Source: Streptomyces flavochromogenes
GTDB taxonomy: Bacteria > Actinomycetota > Actinomycetes > Streptomycetales > Streptomycetaceae
Length of the DNA stretch: 64,000 nucleotides
NCBI RefSeq assembly: GCF_000717595.1
Contig: NZ_JNZO01000006.1
Coordinates: 124,001 to 188,000 of the forward strand
Direction: 5' to 3'
A program made the position numbers and the translations under genes. Under the pieces are notes generated by a model. That model did no database searches and had not been told where the DNA came from. It saw only the letters and a program-made list of their open reading frames with translations. This document shows, in pieces, positions 16,543 through 25,677 of this stretch (positions are counted from its first letter, which is position 1; each line of letters starts with the position of its first letter).

Positions 16543-16734
16543 CCCGGTCACGGCCGACCCGTCCCTCTCCGTCGAGGTGGCCGTCGCACCCGGACGCGCC
16601 AAGCGCGGGCGGCGGCTCCAGGGCCAGCATGCCCGCGCCTGACCCCGGCCAGACCTCGACCGGGAGGCGTACCTCTCCGGACGGTCCGTGGCCGGCCGCG
16701 TACCGTCACGGCCGGCCCACCCGTACCTCCCGCC

Positions 16735-18078
16735 TCAGCGGATGCGCGCCGCCGTGATCCGGGGGAAGTGGATCAGCAGGTCGTACCCGGTGGAGAGACG
16801 TGCCTGGTGCACGGCGTCCGACCACGGGTACGCCGTCCCGATGCCCCGGGTCGGCCGGGGGGTGGCGAGCCAGTCCCGTGCGGCCGGCGTCGCGCGCCGC
16901 ATGTCCAGGTAGAAGGCGGTCGGCGAGACCCGGTCGAGGGTGTGGGCGTTGCTGTCCGGGCCGAGTGTGCCGACGGTGAACGGGCGGAGCGGCTCACCGG
17001 GTGCCTCGGTGTCGTGCGCGTTGAACGACCCCTGCCCGAAGGAGGCGCCGACGCTCACGTAGTCCCGGCCGAGCGCGTCCCGCAGGAAGGCGCCCTGGAT
17101 CCGCGGGTAGTGGTCGGGCTTCGGGGTCTCGTAGCCGACGTGCCCGTTGTGCGCGGAGAGCACGATCCGGTCGCCGGTCTGCCGCTGCCACCACACGGTG
17201 TTCTCGGCCATGACCCGGTCGCGGTAGAGCATCGCCGCGGCGACGCCCCCTTCCGTCTCCATGTCGTGGGCGTACTCGGTGCCGACCTGGGCGATGGCCC
17301 GCGCGTGCTGCACCGCCCACCGGGCCGCCTCACGCGCCCGGGGCTCCTTCTCGGGCCGCTGCCGCTCCAGGAGGGCGAGCGCCGCGTTCACATCGGCGGC
17401 CATCCGCTGCCGCTCGGGGCGCGGCTTGGTCATGTACCCCTTCATCCAGGCCGCGACCTCGCCCGTGGGGCGCGAGCTCCGGTACAGCTCCTGGAAGCGG
17501 GGGAGGAGCGCGGGATGGGTGCGGGCCACGTACGAGGTCACGTGGTCGAAGAGGTTCGCGCCCGCGTAGCCGAGGTCGTTGCCCATGAAGCGGACCTGGT
17601 GGTCGGGGTGGAGCTGGTTGTGCCGCCGCATCCAGCGGAAGAGGTCGAGGTACTCCTCGGTGTTCCAGAGGCGGTACGACTCCTGGAACTCGTCCCGCAT
17701 GATCGCCCGGATGTCGCCGCGCCCCGTGCGCACCCACTCGTCGACGAGCAGCCCGGTGGACCAGTTGGCCTCCAGGGCGAAGGTGGTGAAGCCCTTGCGC
17801 TCCACCAGGTGCTCGAAGATCCGGTGCTTGGCGGTGAAGAACTCCGCCGAGCTGTGGGTGGCCTCGCCGACGCCGACGACCTTGGCCGAGCCGATCATCC
17901 GGTCGAGCGGCCGGAGATCGGTGAACGGCTGTGCGGTGCGGGCGAGTTCGCGGGCGGGGTCGGGAGCGGCCGGGGGCCCGGCGGCTCCGGCGGCGGGCGC
18001 CAGGGAGCCGAGGCAGGCGGCGAGCAGGAGTCCTACGAGGGGCAGTCGACGTCGTACGGAGGTGCCGGAGAGGTTCAT
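16735..18078 (-). CDS. Secreted erythromycin-esterase-family protein
   Basis: A 447-residue protein with an N-terminal signal peptide (RRRLPLVGLLLAACLGSLAPAAGAAG). GVGEATHSSAEFF carries the catalytic histidine region of the erythromycin esterase (EreA/EreB) superfamily, and FALEANW, DEFQESYRLW and AHNGHVGY contribute further conserved acids and His. Family members hydrolyse macrolide lactones or other esters; many streptomycete members have no known substrate. A CAGGCT hexamer sits 7 nt before the ATG at 18078, and no Shine-Dalgarno is seen. Macrolide resistance is possible but unproven. Confidence 0.85.
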   Translation of the reverse strand: MNLSGTSVRRRLPLVGLLLAACLGSLAPAAGAAGPPAAPDPARELARTAQPFTDLRPLDRMIGSAKVVGVGEATHSSAEFFTAKHRIFEHLVERKGFTTFALEANWSTGLLVDEWVRTGRGDIRAIMRDEFQESYRLWNTEEYLDLFRWMRRHNQLHPDHQVRFMGNDLGYAGANLFDHVTSYVARTHPALLPRFQELYRSSRPTGEVAAWMKGYMTKPRPERQRMAADVNAALALLERQRPEKEPRAREAARWAVQHARAIAQVGTEYAHDMETEGGVAAAMLYRDRVMAENTVWWQRQTGDRIVLSAHNGHVGYETPKPDHYPRIQGAFLRDALGRDYVSVGASFGQGSFNAHDTEAPGEPLRPFTVGTLGPDSNAHTLDRVSPTAFYLDMRRATPAARDWLATPRPTRGIGTAYPWSDAVHQARLSTGYDLLIHFPRITAARIR

Positions 18079-18196
18079 GGGGTCAAGCCTGGTCGGCGGG
18101 ACATTCCACGGACATACCCTCTGCACCCCTGTCGATCATGGGGAAAACCCCACCCCCGCCCTGCTCGCCGCTCGGTCGGCCTCGCCTCAACCGCCC

Positions 18197-19447
18197 TCAG
18201 CGGTACAGCAGGTACTCCCTCCGCACCGCCCGGAAGGCCGCCAGGTCCGCCTGCCACGCCCCGACGACCTCGTCCACCCCGGCGCCGGCGTCGATCAGCG
18301 TCCGCACCCGCGTCGAACCCGTCAGCTTGTCGATCCAGTTGTCCGCCCGCCAGGCGAAGCCGGACCACGAGCTCCGGGCGGTCACCAGGAGCCCGATCCC
18401 GGTCCGCACCGGATCGAAGGACTCCCGGTCGTGGACGTGCAGCTGCACGCCGCCGACGGTCTTCCCCTGGAACTTGGAGAAGGTCGGCGCGAAGTACGCC
18501 TCGCGGAAACGGACGCCGGGCAGGCCGAGCGCGTTCGCCGCCTCCGCCCATCGCCGGTCGATCCCCTCCGCGCCGAGGAGTTCGAAGGGGCGGGTGGTGC
18601 CCCGGCCCTCGGAGAGGTTGGTCCCCTCGAAGAGGCAGGTGCCGGAGTAGACGAGCGCGGTCTCCGGCGTCGGCATGTTGGGGCTGGGCGGCACCCAGGG
18701 GAGTCCGGTCGCGTCGAAGAAGTCCGTCCGCCGCCAGCCCGTCATCCGTACGGTCTCCAGGGCGACCGGCGTCGCGAGGAACTCGCCGTCGAAGAGGCGG
18801 GCCAGCTCGGCCACCGTCATGCCGTGCGCCTGCGCGATCGGCTCGCGTCCGACGAAGGTGGCGAACGCCCGGTCGAGGACGGGGCCCAGCGCGGCCCGCC
18901 CGGTCACCGGGTTCGGCCGGTCCAGGACCACGAACCGCTTCCCGGCGAGCGCGGCGGCCGCCATGCAGTCGTACAGCGTCCAGATGTAGGTGTAGAAGCG
19001 GGCGCCGGCGTCCTGGATGTCGAAGACGACCGTGTCTACGCCGGAGGCGGTGAAGACGTCCGCGAGCGGCCGCCCGCTCTTCAGGTACGTGTCGTAGACG
19101 GGCAGCCCGGTCGCCGGGTCGTCGTACCGCCCCTCCGAGCCGCCCGCCTGGGCGGTGCCCCGGAAGCCGTGCTCCGGGCCGAAGACGGCCACCAGGTCCA
19201 CCCGCTCGTCGGCGTGCATCACGTCGACGATGTGCAGGGCGTCCCGGGTGATGCCGGTCGGGTTGGTGACGACGCCGACGCGCTCCCCGGCGAGCAGCGC
19301 GTACCCGTCGTCGGCGAGGCGCTCGAATCCGGTCCGTACGCGCGCGTGTCCGTGCGGCCGCTCCTCCGCCGAGGCGGTCGGCGCGCCGGCCGCCACCGCC
19401 CCGAGGGCGCCCCCGGCGGCCAGCAGACTCCGTCGCGACAGGCCCAT
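18197..19447 (-). CDS. namZ: Exo-beta-N-acetylmuramidase NamZ-like (DUF1343), Tat-exported
   Basis: A 416-residue secreted protein. SRRSLLAAGGALGAVAAGAPTASA is a twin-arginine signal. VTNPTGI, AVFGPEHGFRG, FDIQDAGARFYTYIWTL and VLDRPNPVTG are hallmarks of DUF1343/NamZ, which removes terminal MurNAc from peptidoglycan fragments for cell-wall recycling. GAGGAGG is 8 nt before the ATG at 19447. A hydrolase acting outside the membrane fits the Tat signal. The symbol is given by family. Confidence 0.85.
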   Translation of the reverse strand: MGLSRRSLLAAGGALGAVAAGAPTASAEERPHGHARVRTGFERLADDGYALLAGERVGVVTNPTGITRDALHIVDVMHADERVDLVAVFGPEHGFRGTAQAGGSEGRYDDPATGLPVYDTYLKSGRPLADVFTASGVDTVVFDIQDAGARFYTYIWTLYDCMAAAALAGKRFVVLDRPNPVTGRAALGPVLDRAFATFVGREPIAQAHGMTVAELARLFDGEFLATPVALETVRMTGWRRTDFFDATGLPWVPPSPNMPTPETALVYSGTCLFEGTNLSEGRGTTRPFELLGAEGIDRRWAEAANALGLPGVRFREAYFAPTFSKFQGKTVGGVQLHVHDRESFDPVRTGIGLLVTARSSWSGFAWRADNWIDKLTGSTRVRTLIDAGAGVDEVVGAWQADLAAFRAVRREYLLYR

Positions 19448-19561
19448 GCGAAACCTCCTCGATCGCCGTCCCCGGCCGGGGCGCGTGACATGGGCACGCA
19501 CGCTAGCGGTCCTGATCGCCCACGGGAACGAGGCATGCGGTCGACACTCTTCCGTCTTTCC

Positions 19562-19579
19562 ATACCGACTGGTTAGTCT
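19562..19579. promoter_or_regulatory. TetR-type operator ATACCGACTGGTTAGTCT
   Basis: It lies between the divergent NamZ-like and SDR genes, 86 bp before the SDR start. It matches the reverse complement of 27962-27979 at 15 of 18 positions, including a shared 12-mer ATACCGACTGGT. GTCACAGGTC is repeated twice between it and the SDR gene. Confidence 0.65.
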
Positions 19580-19664
19580 GTTCGCGTCGTCACTGGTCAT
19601 CACAGTCGTCACAGGTCATCAGAGTCACGGATCGTCACAGGTCGTCGAGCGGAGAGGTGGGTCC

Positions 19665-20441
19665 ATGAGCGAGGGCACGAACCAGGTCCAGGGCGCCGGA
19701 GTCGTCGTCACGGGAGCGGGCGGCGGCATCGGTGCCGCCCTCGCGCGCCGGTTCGCGGCCGAGGGAGCCCGGGTCGTCGTCAACGACCTCGACCCCGTCC
19801 GCACCAAGGCGGTCGCCGAGGAGATCGGAGCCTTCGCCGTCCCCGGTGACGCCTCCGCCGTCGTCGACGAGGCCCGCGAGGCCCTCGGCGGCGCCGTCGA
19901 CATCTGGTGCGCCAACGCCGGCCTCTCCTCGCCCGGCGACGCCTTCGCCGACGAGGACGTCTGGGCCGCCGCCTGGGACGTCAACGTCATGGCCCACGTC
20001 CGCGCGGCACGCGCCCTGCTTCCCGACTGGCTGGAGCGCGGCGGCGGCCGCTTCGTCTCCACGGTCTCCGCCGCCGGGCTGCTCACCATGATCGGCGCGG
20101 CGCCGTACAGCGTCTCCAAGCACGGCGCGTACGCCTTCGCCGAATGGCTCTCCCTCACCTACCGGCACCGCGGCCTCGCCGTCCACGCCATCTGCCCGCA
20201 GGGCGTCCGTACGGACATGCTCACGGCCGCCGGAACGGCCGGCGAACTCGTCCTCGCCCCCACCGCCATCGAGCCCGAGGACGTCGCCGACGCCCTCCTC
20301 GACGCGATCTCCGCCGACCGCTTCCTCGTCCTGCCGCACCCCGAGGTTGCCGGTTACTACCGCAACCGCGCCACCGATCCGGAGCGCTGGCTCGGCACCA
20401 TGAACCACGTCCAGCAGACCTGGGAGACGGGCACGCGCTAG
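19665..20441 (+). CDS. Short-chain dehydrogenase/reductase
   Basis: A 258-residue classical SDR. The nucleotide site is TGAGGGIG (residues 16-23), NAG at 84-86, and the catalytic residues are S135, Y148 and K152 (YSVSK). It oxidises an alcohol or reduces a ketone with NAD(P). GGAGAGGTGG precedes the ATG. A TetR gene follows 107 bp downstream on the same strand, and an ATACCGAC-type operator lies upstream, which suggests control by that TetR together with the ACAD/phosphotransferase operon at 25678-27921. The substrate is probably a hydroxyacyl-CoA or a lipid alcohol. Confidence 0.9.
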   Translation: MSEGTNQVQGAGVVVTGAGGGIGAALARRFAAEGARVVVNDLDPVRTKAVAEEIGAFAVPGDASAVVDEAREALGGAVDIWCANAGLSSPGDAFADEDVWAAAWDVNVMAHVRAARALLPDWLERGGGRFVSTVSAAGLLTMIGAAPYSVSKHGAYAFAEWLSLTYRHRGLAVHAICPQGVRTDMLTAAGTAGELVLAPTAIEPEDVADALLDAISADRFLVLPHPEVAGYYRNRATDPERWLGTMNHVQQTWETGTR

Positions 20442-20473
20442 CCGGGCCCGATCGGATGCGAAGATCTACCGGC

Positions 20474-20487
20474 GGGAACGCGTTCCC
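20474..20487. promoter_or_regulatory. 14-bp perfect palindrome GGGAACGCGTTCCC
   Basis: It lies in the 107-bp gap between the SDR and TetR genes, with no T-tract after it, so an operator is as likely as a terminator. Immediately downstream GAGAACGACCACC is tandemly repeated (20506-20518 and 20519-20531). Confidence 0.45.
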
Positions 20488-20548
20488 CTGACCGAAAATC
20501 ATCACGAGAACGACCACCGAGAACGACCACCAAGGAAGGCGGCGGAGC

Positions 20549-21142
20549 ATGGCCAGGACGACGGACGGGAGCGGCACACCCGTCCCCCAGAGGCTCCTCG
20601 CCGCCGCCACCCGGCTCTTCGCGGAGCAGGGGTACGACCGCACCTCCGTCCAGGAGATCGTCGAGGCCGCCGGGGTCACCAAGGGTGCGCTCTACCACTA
20701 CTTCGGTTCCAAGGAAGACCTCCTCCAGGAGGTCTACTCCCGCGTCCTGCGTCTCCAGCAGGAACGCCTCGACGCCTTCGCGGACGCCGACGCGCCCATC
20801 GGGGACCGGTTGCGCGACGCCGCCGCCGACGTCGTCGTCACCACCATCGAGAACCTCGACGACGCCGCCATCTTCTTCCGCTCCATGCACCACCTCAGCC
20901 CGGAGAAGAACAAGCAGGTCAGGTCGGAGCGGCGCCGCTACCACGAGCGGTTCCGCGCCCTGATCGAGGAGGGGCAGCGGGCCGGGGTGTTCTCCTCGGC
21001 GACCCCCGCCGACCTGGTCGTCGACTACCACTTCGGCTCGGTGCACCACCTCTCCACCTGGTACCGCCCGGACGGCCCGCTCACCCCCGAGCAGGTCGCC
21101 GGCCACCTCGCCGACCTCCTGCTCCGGGCCCTGCGGCCCTGA
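20549..21142 (+). CDS. TetR/AcrR-family regulator (KstR2/FadR-like)
   Basis: A 197-residue TetR protein. The HTH (TSVQEIVEAAGVTKGALYHYFGSKEDLL) and a ligand domain with FFRSMHHLSPEKNKQVRSERRRYH resemble regulators of CoA-ester catabolism. AAGGAAGG lies before the ATG. It is downstream of the SDR gene and is the best candidate to bind the ATACCGAC-type sites at 19562, 27962 and perhaps 13065. The ligand is likely an acyl-CoA (inference). Confidence 0.85.
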   Translation: MARTTDGSGTPVPQRLLAAATRLFAEQGYDRTSVQEIVEAAGVTKGALYHYFGSKEDLLQEVYSRVLRLQQERLDAFADADAPIGDRLRDAAADVVVTTIENLDDAAIFFRSMHHLSPEKNKQVRSERRRYHERFRALIEEGQRAGVFSSATPADLVVDYHFGSVHHLSTWYRPDGPLTPEQVAGHLADLLLRALRP

Positions 21143-21169
21143 GGCCCGGACACCCGGAACCCTTCGGGG

Positions 21170-21182
21170 TATAACTGGCCCC
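21170..21182 (+). promoter_or_regulatory. -10 box for a leaderless caspase-STAND transcript
   Basis: TATAAC (21170-21175), unusually AT-rich here, is 7 nt from the GTG at 21183. Transcription would start at or next to the start codon, and no Shine-Dalgarno is present. Confidence 0.6.
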
Positions 21183-24100
21183 GTGGACGGGGTGGTCGGG
21201 GTGCACGGGGCGGACGGCGCGGCCGGGATCGGCCGCAGGCTCGTCGTCGTCGGCACCGGCACCTACCGACACCTCCCCGAACTCCCCTTCGTCCCGGAGG
21301 AGTTGCGTGCCGCCGTCGACGTCTTCGGCGGACTCGGCTACCGCGTCGAGGAACGCATCACCGACGCCGACCTCACCACCACCCGGGACCGGCTCCGCGA
21401 CTGGGCCTACCGCACCGACGGCACCGGCACCGCCGTCGTCCTCTACTGGACCGGCCACGGCATCGGGGACCCCGGCCGGCACTATCTGCTCTGCGCCGAC
21501 AGCCACCCCGACCGGCTCGTCGGCACGGCGCTCGCCGCCGAGGACCTCACCCGCTACGTCCTCGCCTCCGGCGCCGAACGGGTCCTGCTCGTCATCGACA
21601 CCTGCGAGGCGGGACAGGGCGGCGCCGACGCCACCGCCATCGCCGAGGGGCTGCGCGCCGCGCTCCGGCAGGGTGCCGCCGAGAACCTCGGGGGGCGCCC
21701 CGGCCCCGAGGGGCGCCGGCTCACCGACTTCGCCGTGATCGCCGTCGCCCGCGCCGGGGAGGCCGCCTCCCCGATGGTCTTCGCGTCCGCCCTCGAAACG
21801 GCCCTCCACCGGCTCTCCGTCTCCCACAAGCAGCAGTACCTCTCCGTGAGCCAGGTCGTCGACACCGTCAACGACATCTACGGAAGTGCCCGGATCCGCC
21901 AGACGGCCCGCGCGCTCGTCGAGAGCGAGCGCCACTCCTTCTTCTCCTTCGAGAACACCGGCTACCGCCCCGAGGCCCGGTACGACGAGGGGGACGTCGC
22001 CGAACTCGCCGCCCGTCTCGCCCGCACCGGCCCCGAGGCCCGGCGCAGGCGCGCCGACCTGGAGAACCACTTCGCCCCGCGCGGCCAGGGCTTCGAACAC
22101 ACCGCGCCCGGACGGCACGGCTCCTACTTCGTCGGCCGCACCGACGAACTCGACCGCATCGGCCACTGGCTCGCCCACGGCGACCGCCGCGGGCGCCGGG
22201 GCCTGGTCGTCACCGGCGGCCCCGGCGTCGGCAAGTCCGCCCTGCTCGGCAAGCTGCTGCTGCGCTCCGCCGCCCGTACGGCCAGGATTCCCGCCCCCAC
22301 CGCGATCCACGCGCGGCACCGCTTCCTCGAAGACCTCGTGGCCGCCGTCGCCGACGCCGCGGGGATCACCGCCCCCACCCCGCAGGCGCTCCTGGGCGCC
22401 CTCGCGGCCCGCAGGGCCCCGCTCCACCTGATCGTCGACGCGCTCGACGAGGCGGGGGAGGCCCACGGCGACGACACCGAGGCCCGGCGGATCGCGAAGG
22501 TCCTGCTGCGCCCCCTGCTCCGCGTCCGCTGCGTACGGCTCCTCGTCGGCACCCGCCCCCATGTCCTGGACGCCTTCGACGGCGAACCGGAGGTCATCGA
22601 CCTCGACGACGTGCGGGAGAGCAGCGCCCGGGACGTCGCGCACTACGCCCGCCGGCTGCTCCAGGCCCCCGACGGCCCGGGGAGCGAGGGCCCGTACGAC
22701 GACGCCACCGCGGTGACGGTCGCCCGGGAGATCGCCGCCCGCGCCCACGGAAGCTTCCTCTCCGCCCGTATCGCCGCCCGCCACCTGGGCCACGCCGCCC
22801 GCGCCGTCGACACGACCGCCCCGGACTGGCGCACCCACGTGCCGGAGGTCGGCGAGACCCCCGGCCTGACCTTCCTCCGGGTGGTCCGCCATCAGCTGGG
22901 CCCGGACCGGGAGCGGGGGCTCGCCCTCCTCGCGGCCCTCGCCCTCGCGGAGGGCCCGGGCCTGCCGCCGGACGCCGTCTGGCGGGCGACGGCGGGGGCG
23001 TGCGCCGGCGAGCCGGAGAACAGGCGGGGGACCAGGCGGGAGACCGGACAGGAGAACGGGCGGGCGACCGGGCGGGCGACCGGACAGGAGACCGGGCGGG
23101 AGGGCACCGCCTTCACCTGGGACGACATCGCCTGGCTGCTCGAAGCCGTCGGCGAGCACCTGGTCGAGGAACTCGACGCCGACGGCCGCTCCGTCTACCG
23201 CCTCTACCACCAGGCGTACGCCGAGGCGTTGCGCACCACCGTCGACCCCGGAGCCCGCTCCCGCGTGGCCCACGCGCTCGCCGGGCTCGTTCCCGAGGGA
23301 CCGGACGGACCCGACTGGGCCGCCGCACCCCCGTACGTACGCCGGCACCTCGCCGAGCACGCCGAGGGCACCGACCTGCTCGACGAGCTCGCCCTCGATC
23401 CCGCGTTCCTGCTCGCCGCCGGGACCTCCGCGCTCCAGCGCGTCCTCAACCGGGCCACGACCGAGCCCGCCCGGGCCGCCGCCCGCGCCGTCGGCCACTG
23501 CGCGGCCCTCCTGCGCGCCCGCGCCGACCACGGCACCCGGGCCGCCCAACTCCGGCTCTCCGCCTTCCAGTCCGGTGCCGACGAACTGGCCGCCGCCGTC
23601 CGCCGCCGCTACCCGGACCTGCCCTGGGACACCGAATGGGCCGAGGTCGCCCCCGTCCCGTACACCACCATCGGCACCTTCGCCGCCGGGCTCCCGGGGG
23701 CCGACGTCGTCCCCGTGCACGGGCGCCCCGTCCTCGTCACCGCCGAACGCGACGGGCCGGTCCGGGCCTGGGACACCGAGGGCGGCGAACTCCTCGCCGA
23801 ACTCCCCGACGACCTCGGCCCGATCACCGCCGTCCACGGCTGCCCGACCCGGCCCTGGGCCGCACTCAGGACCGCCGAACGGATCTGGGTCTGGGACGTG
23901 GAGACCCGCGACCTGATCGGAGCGGTCGCCGCGCCGCCCGACACGGTGGACTGCGCCCTGGCCGAGGTGGGCGGCGCCTGCCTGGTCGGCGCCCTCGACC
24001 GGAAGGGCACCGTCACCCTGGCCGGCGCGTCCGGCGACACGGCCCCGCTCACCCTGCGGTCCGGGCCGGTGCTGCACCTCGGACGTCCGTTCGACGCCAC

Positions 24101-25667
24101 CCGGCTCGCCGTCGAGCGCCACGGCCGGGTGCTGCGCGTCGCCGCCACCCGTGACCAGTGCGGCGACGCCCCACGGCGCCGCGTCCGGCTGACGGTGTGG
24201 GAGCTCAGGGGCGAGTCCCCCGAAACCCTGGCCCTCCACCGGGTGCTGCGCCACACCCTGCGAGGCCGGGCGACCTCCGCCCTCGCCCTCCGCGGGGGCG
24301 GTGTGGTCGCCGCGGCCACACGCACCGACGTGGCGAGTGCGGGCGACACCAGACCGTTCGTCACCGAGCCGGACGGCCTGCGCGTGGTCGAGTGGAGAGG
24401 GCACGTCCCATGGACCGATCCGCTCCTCGCGACCGTGGCGGGGGCCGATACGGGGAAGGACGTCCGGGACGGGGACGGGCGCGTCCCGACGGCCGCGGCG
24501 GAGGAGGGCCCGATGTGCTTCTTCGCGTCAGGGCCGGTCGTGACCGCCCAGGACGCCCGTGGCGCCGTCGTCGGCGCGACGCGCACCGACGCGCCGGTCC
24601 AGCGGCTCCTGGCGGCCGGGCACGGACCGGACGGACCCCGGCTCGTCTCCCTCGGCGCCGCTGCCCGGTCCGCCAAGGTATGGGATCTCGGCCCGCCGCC
24701 CGAGGGCGGTGACAAGGCGGGTCGCCTCCCGACGACCGTCGGGACCGGCCTCTACGACGGACGGCCCGTCGTGGTCGTCCACGACGCCTCCGGAGCCCGG
24801 CTTCTGGACGGCGCGACCGGCGAGCTGCTGGACCGCGCCGAGGACGGCGAGCGGGGTTCGGCCGTCGGAGCCCTCACGGGCGCCCCGGTTCTGCGCTGGG
24901 ACCTGGTCCGTAGGTGGCGGGACCCCGTCGAGGTCGGGGTGTGGACCGCCGGAGCCCGGGTGCGGCTCTCCGAGGTACGCAAGTTCGCCCACGCCCACCC
25001 GGTGCCGGGCGACGGAGCGCCGCGCTTCGTCGCCGATGTGGGGCCCGTCCGGGGCGCCCACAGCATGCTCGCCCTCCACGCGGCCGACGGCCCGGAGGGG
25101 CCGACCGTCCGCACCGAACTCCAGGTGCTCACCGAAGTCCGGATCGTGCCCGACGGCGACCGGATCGTCGTCTCCGTGGTCGGGGACCGGTACTACGCCG
25201 GCACCGACGACAGCGGCATCTCCTCGCCGCCGCCCCGATCCTTCCTCCTGGTGCGGTCATTGCCGGACGACACGGTCCGGTTCACCACGGAGGTGACCTC
25301 CGCCACCGTGGGCCACGACCTCGGCCACTGGCCGGAAGGCCCGGTTTTCGGTCTCGTCACGCCGGACGGGGACCTCGCCGTCCTGACCCGGTTCCCCCGC
25401 ACCGCGGGCGAGCAGACGGGGGAGCCGGATGTCGTCCCCCGCCCCGACCGTGTCCCGGTCACCGCCCTGCGGCTGCAGACCAGGCACGGCCGCCCCACGG
25501 TCCTGACGGCCGGGGCCGACGGCGGACTGACGCTGTTCGACGCCGAGACCACCGAGATCCTGCACCGGATCTTCCTGGGCGGGGAGATCCTGCGCCTGGA
25601 GTGGCTCGACGACGAACGCCTCTGCGTCCACACCTCGACGGGGATCCTCTGCCTCCGTCTCGGCTGA
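21183..25667 (+). CDS. Caspase-like protease - STAND NTPase - beta-propeller protein
   Basis: A 1494-residue, three-part protein. Residues about 18-260 are a caspase/metacaspase-like peptidase (C14): H92 in YWTGHG and C141 in VIDTCEAG form the dyad. Residues about 315-560 are a STAND/NACHT-like NTPase with Walker A GGPGVGKS (345-352), Walker B LIVDALDE (416-423) and a sensor-like GTRP (456-459). A helical region follows, with an in-frame GTR/GQE repeat (about 613-640). Residues about 840-1494 form degenerate WD-like blades (VRAWDTEGGELL, IWVWDVETRDLI, LTLFDAETTEIL). This NLR-like layout, sensor propeller plus oligomerising ATPase plus protease, suggests regulated proteolysis, cell suicide or phage defence. 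It is monocistronic, with a likely leaderless GTG start. Confidence 0.85.
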   Translation: MDGVVGVHGADGAAGIGRRLVVVGTGTYRHLPELPFVPEELRAAVDVFGGLGYRVEERITDADLTTTRDRLRDWAYRTDGTGTAVVLYWTGHGIGDPGRHYLLCADSHPDRLVGTALAAEDLTRYVLASGAERVLLVIDTCEAGQGGADATAIAEGLRAALRQGAAENLGGRPGPEGRRLTDFAVIAVARAGEAASPMVFASALETALHRLSVSHKQQYLSVSQVVDTVNDIYGSARIRQTARALVESERHSFFSFENTGYRPEARYDEGDVAELAARLARTGPEARRRRADLENHFAPRGQGFEHTAPGRHGSYFVGRTDELDRIGHWLAHGDRRGRRGLVVTGGPGVGKSALLGKLLLRSAARTARIPAPTAIHARHRFLEDLVAAVADAAGITAPTPQALLGALAARRAPLHLIVDALDEAGEAHGDDTEARRIAKVLLRPLLRVRCVRLLVGTRPHVLDAFDGEPEVIDLDDVRESSARDVAHYARRLLQAPDGPGSEGPYDDATAVTVAREIAARAHGSFLSARIAARHLGHAARAVDTTAPDWRTHVPEVGETPGLTFLRVVRHQLGPDRERGLALLAALALAEGPGLPPDAVWRATAGACAGEPENRRGTRRETGQENGRATGRATGQETGREGTAFTWDDIAWLLEAVGEHLVEELDADGRSVYRLYHQAYAEALRTTVDPGARSRVAHALAGLVPEGPDGPDWAAAPPYVRRHLAEHAEGTDLLDELALDPAFLLAAGTSALQRVLNRATTEPARAAARAVGHCAALLRARADHGTRAAQLRLSAFQSGADELAAAVRRRYPDLPWDTEWAEVAPVPYTTIGTFAAGLPGADVVPVHGRPVLVTAERDGPVRAWDTEGGELLAELPDDLGPITAVHGCPTRPWAALRTAERIWVWDVETRDLIGAVAAPPDTVDCALAEVGGACLVGALDRKGTVTLAGASGDTAPLTLRSGPVLHLGRPFDATRLAVERHGRVLRVAATRDQCGDAPRRRVRLTVWELRGESPETLALHRVLRHTLRGRATSALALRGGGVVAAATRTDVASAGDTRPFVTEPDGLRVVEWRGHVPWTDPLLATVAGADTGKDVRDGDGRVPTAAAEEGPMCFFASGPVVTAQDARGAVVGATRTDAPVQRLLAAGHGPDGPRLVSLGAAARSAKVWDLGPPPEGGDKAGRLPTTVGTGLYDGRPVVVVHDASGARLLDGATGELLDRAEDGERGSAVGALTGAPVLRWDLVRRWRDPVEVGVWTAGARVRLSEVRKFAHAHPVPGDGAPRFVADVGPVRGAHSMLALHAADGPEGPTVRTELQVLTEVRIVPDGDRIVVSVVGDRYYAGTDDSGISSPPPRSFLLVRSLPDDTVRFTTEVTSATVGHDLGHWPEGPVFGLVTPDGDLAVLTRFPRTAGEQTGEPDVVPRPDRVPVTALRLQTRHGRPTVLTAGADGGLTLFDAETTEILHRIFLGGEILRLEWLDDERLCVHTSTGILCLRLG
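23026..23100 (+). repeat. In-frame short repeat within the caspase-STAND gene
   Basis: Imperfect 12-nt units (GGGCGGGCGACC, GGACAGGAGACC and variants) encode a run rich in Gly, Thr, Arg, Gln and Glu. Because units are multiples of three, expansion or loss would change linker length without a frameshift. Confidence 0.75.
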
Positions 25668-25677
25668 ACGCCCTCGA

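Noticed and set aside
21081..24404. 1107-residue open frame antisense to the caspase-STAND gene
   Set aside because: It is Gly/Val/Glu/Arg-rich, has no recognisable domain and mirrors codon third positions of the sense gene; a typical GC-rich shadow frame.
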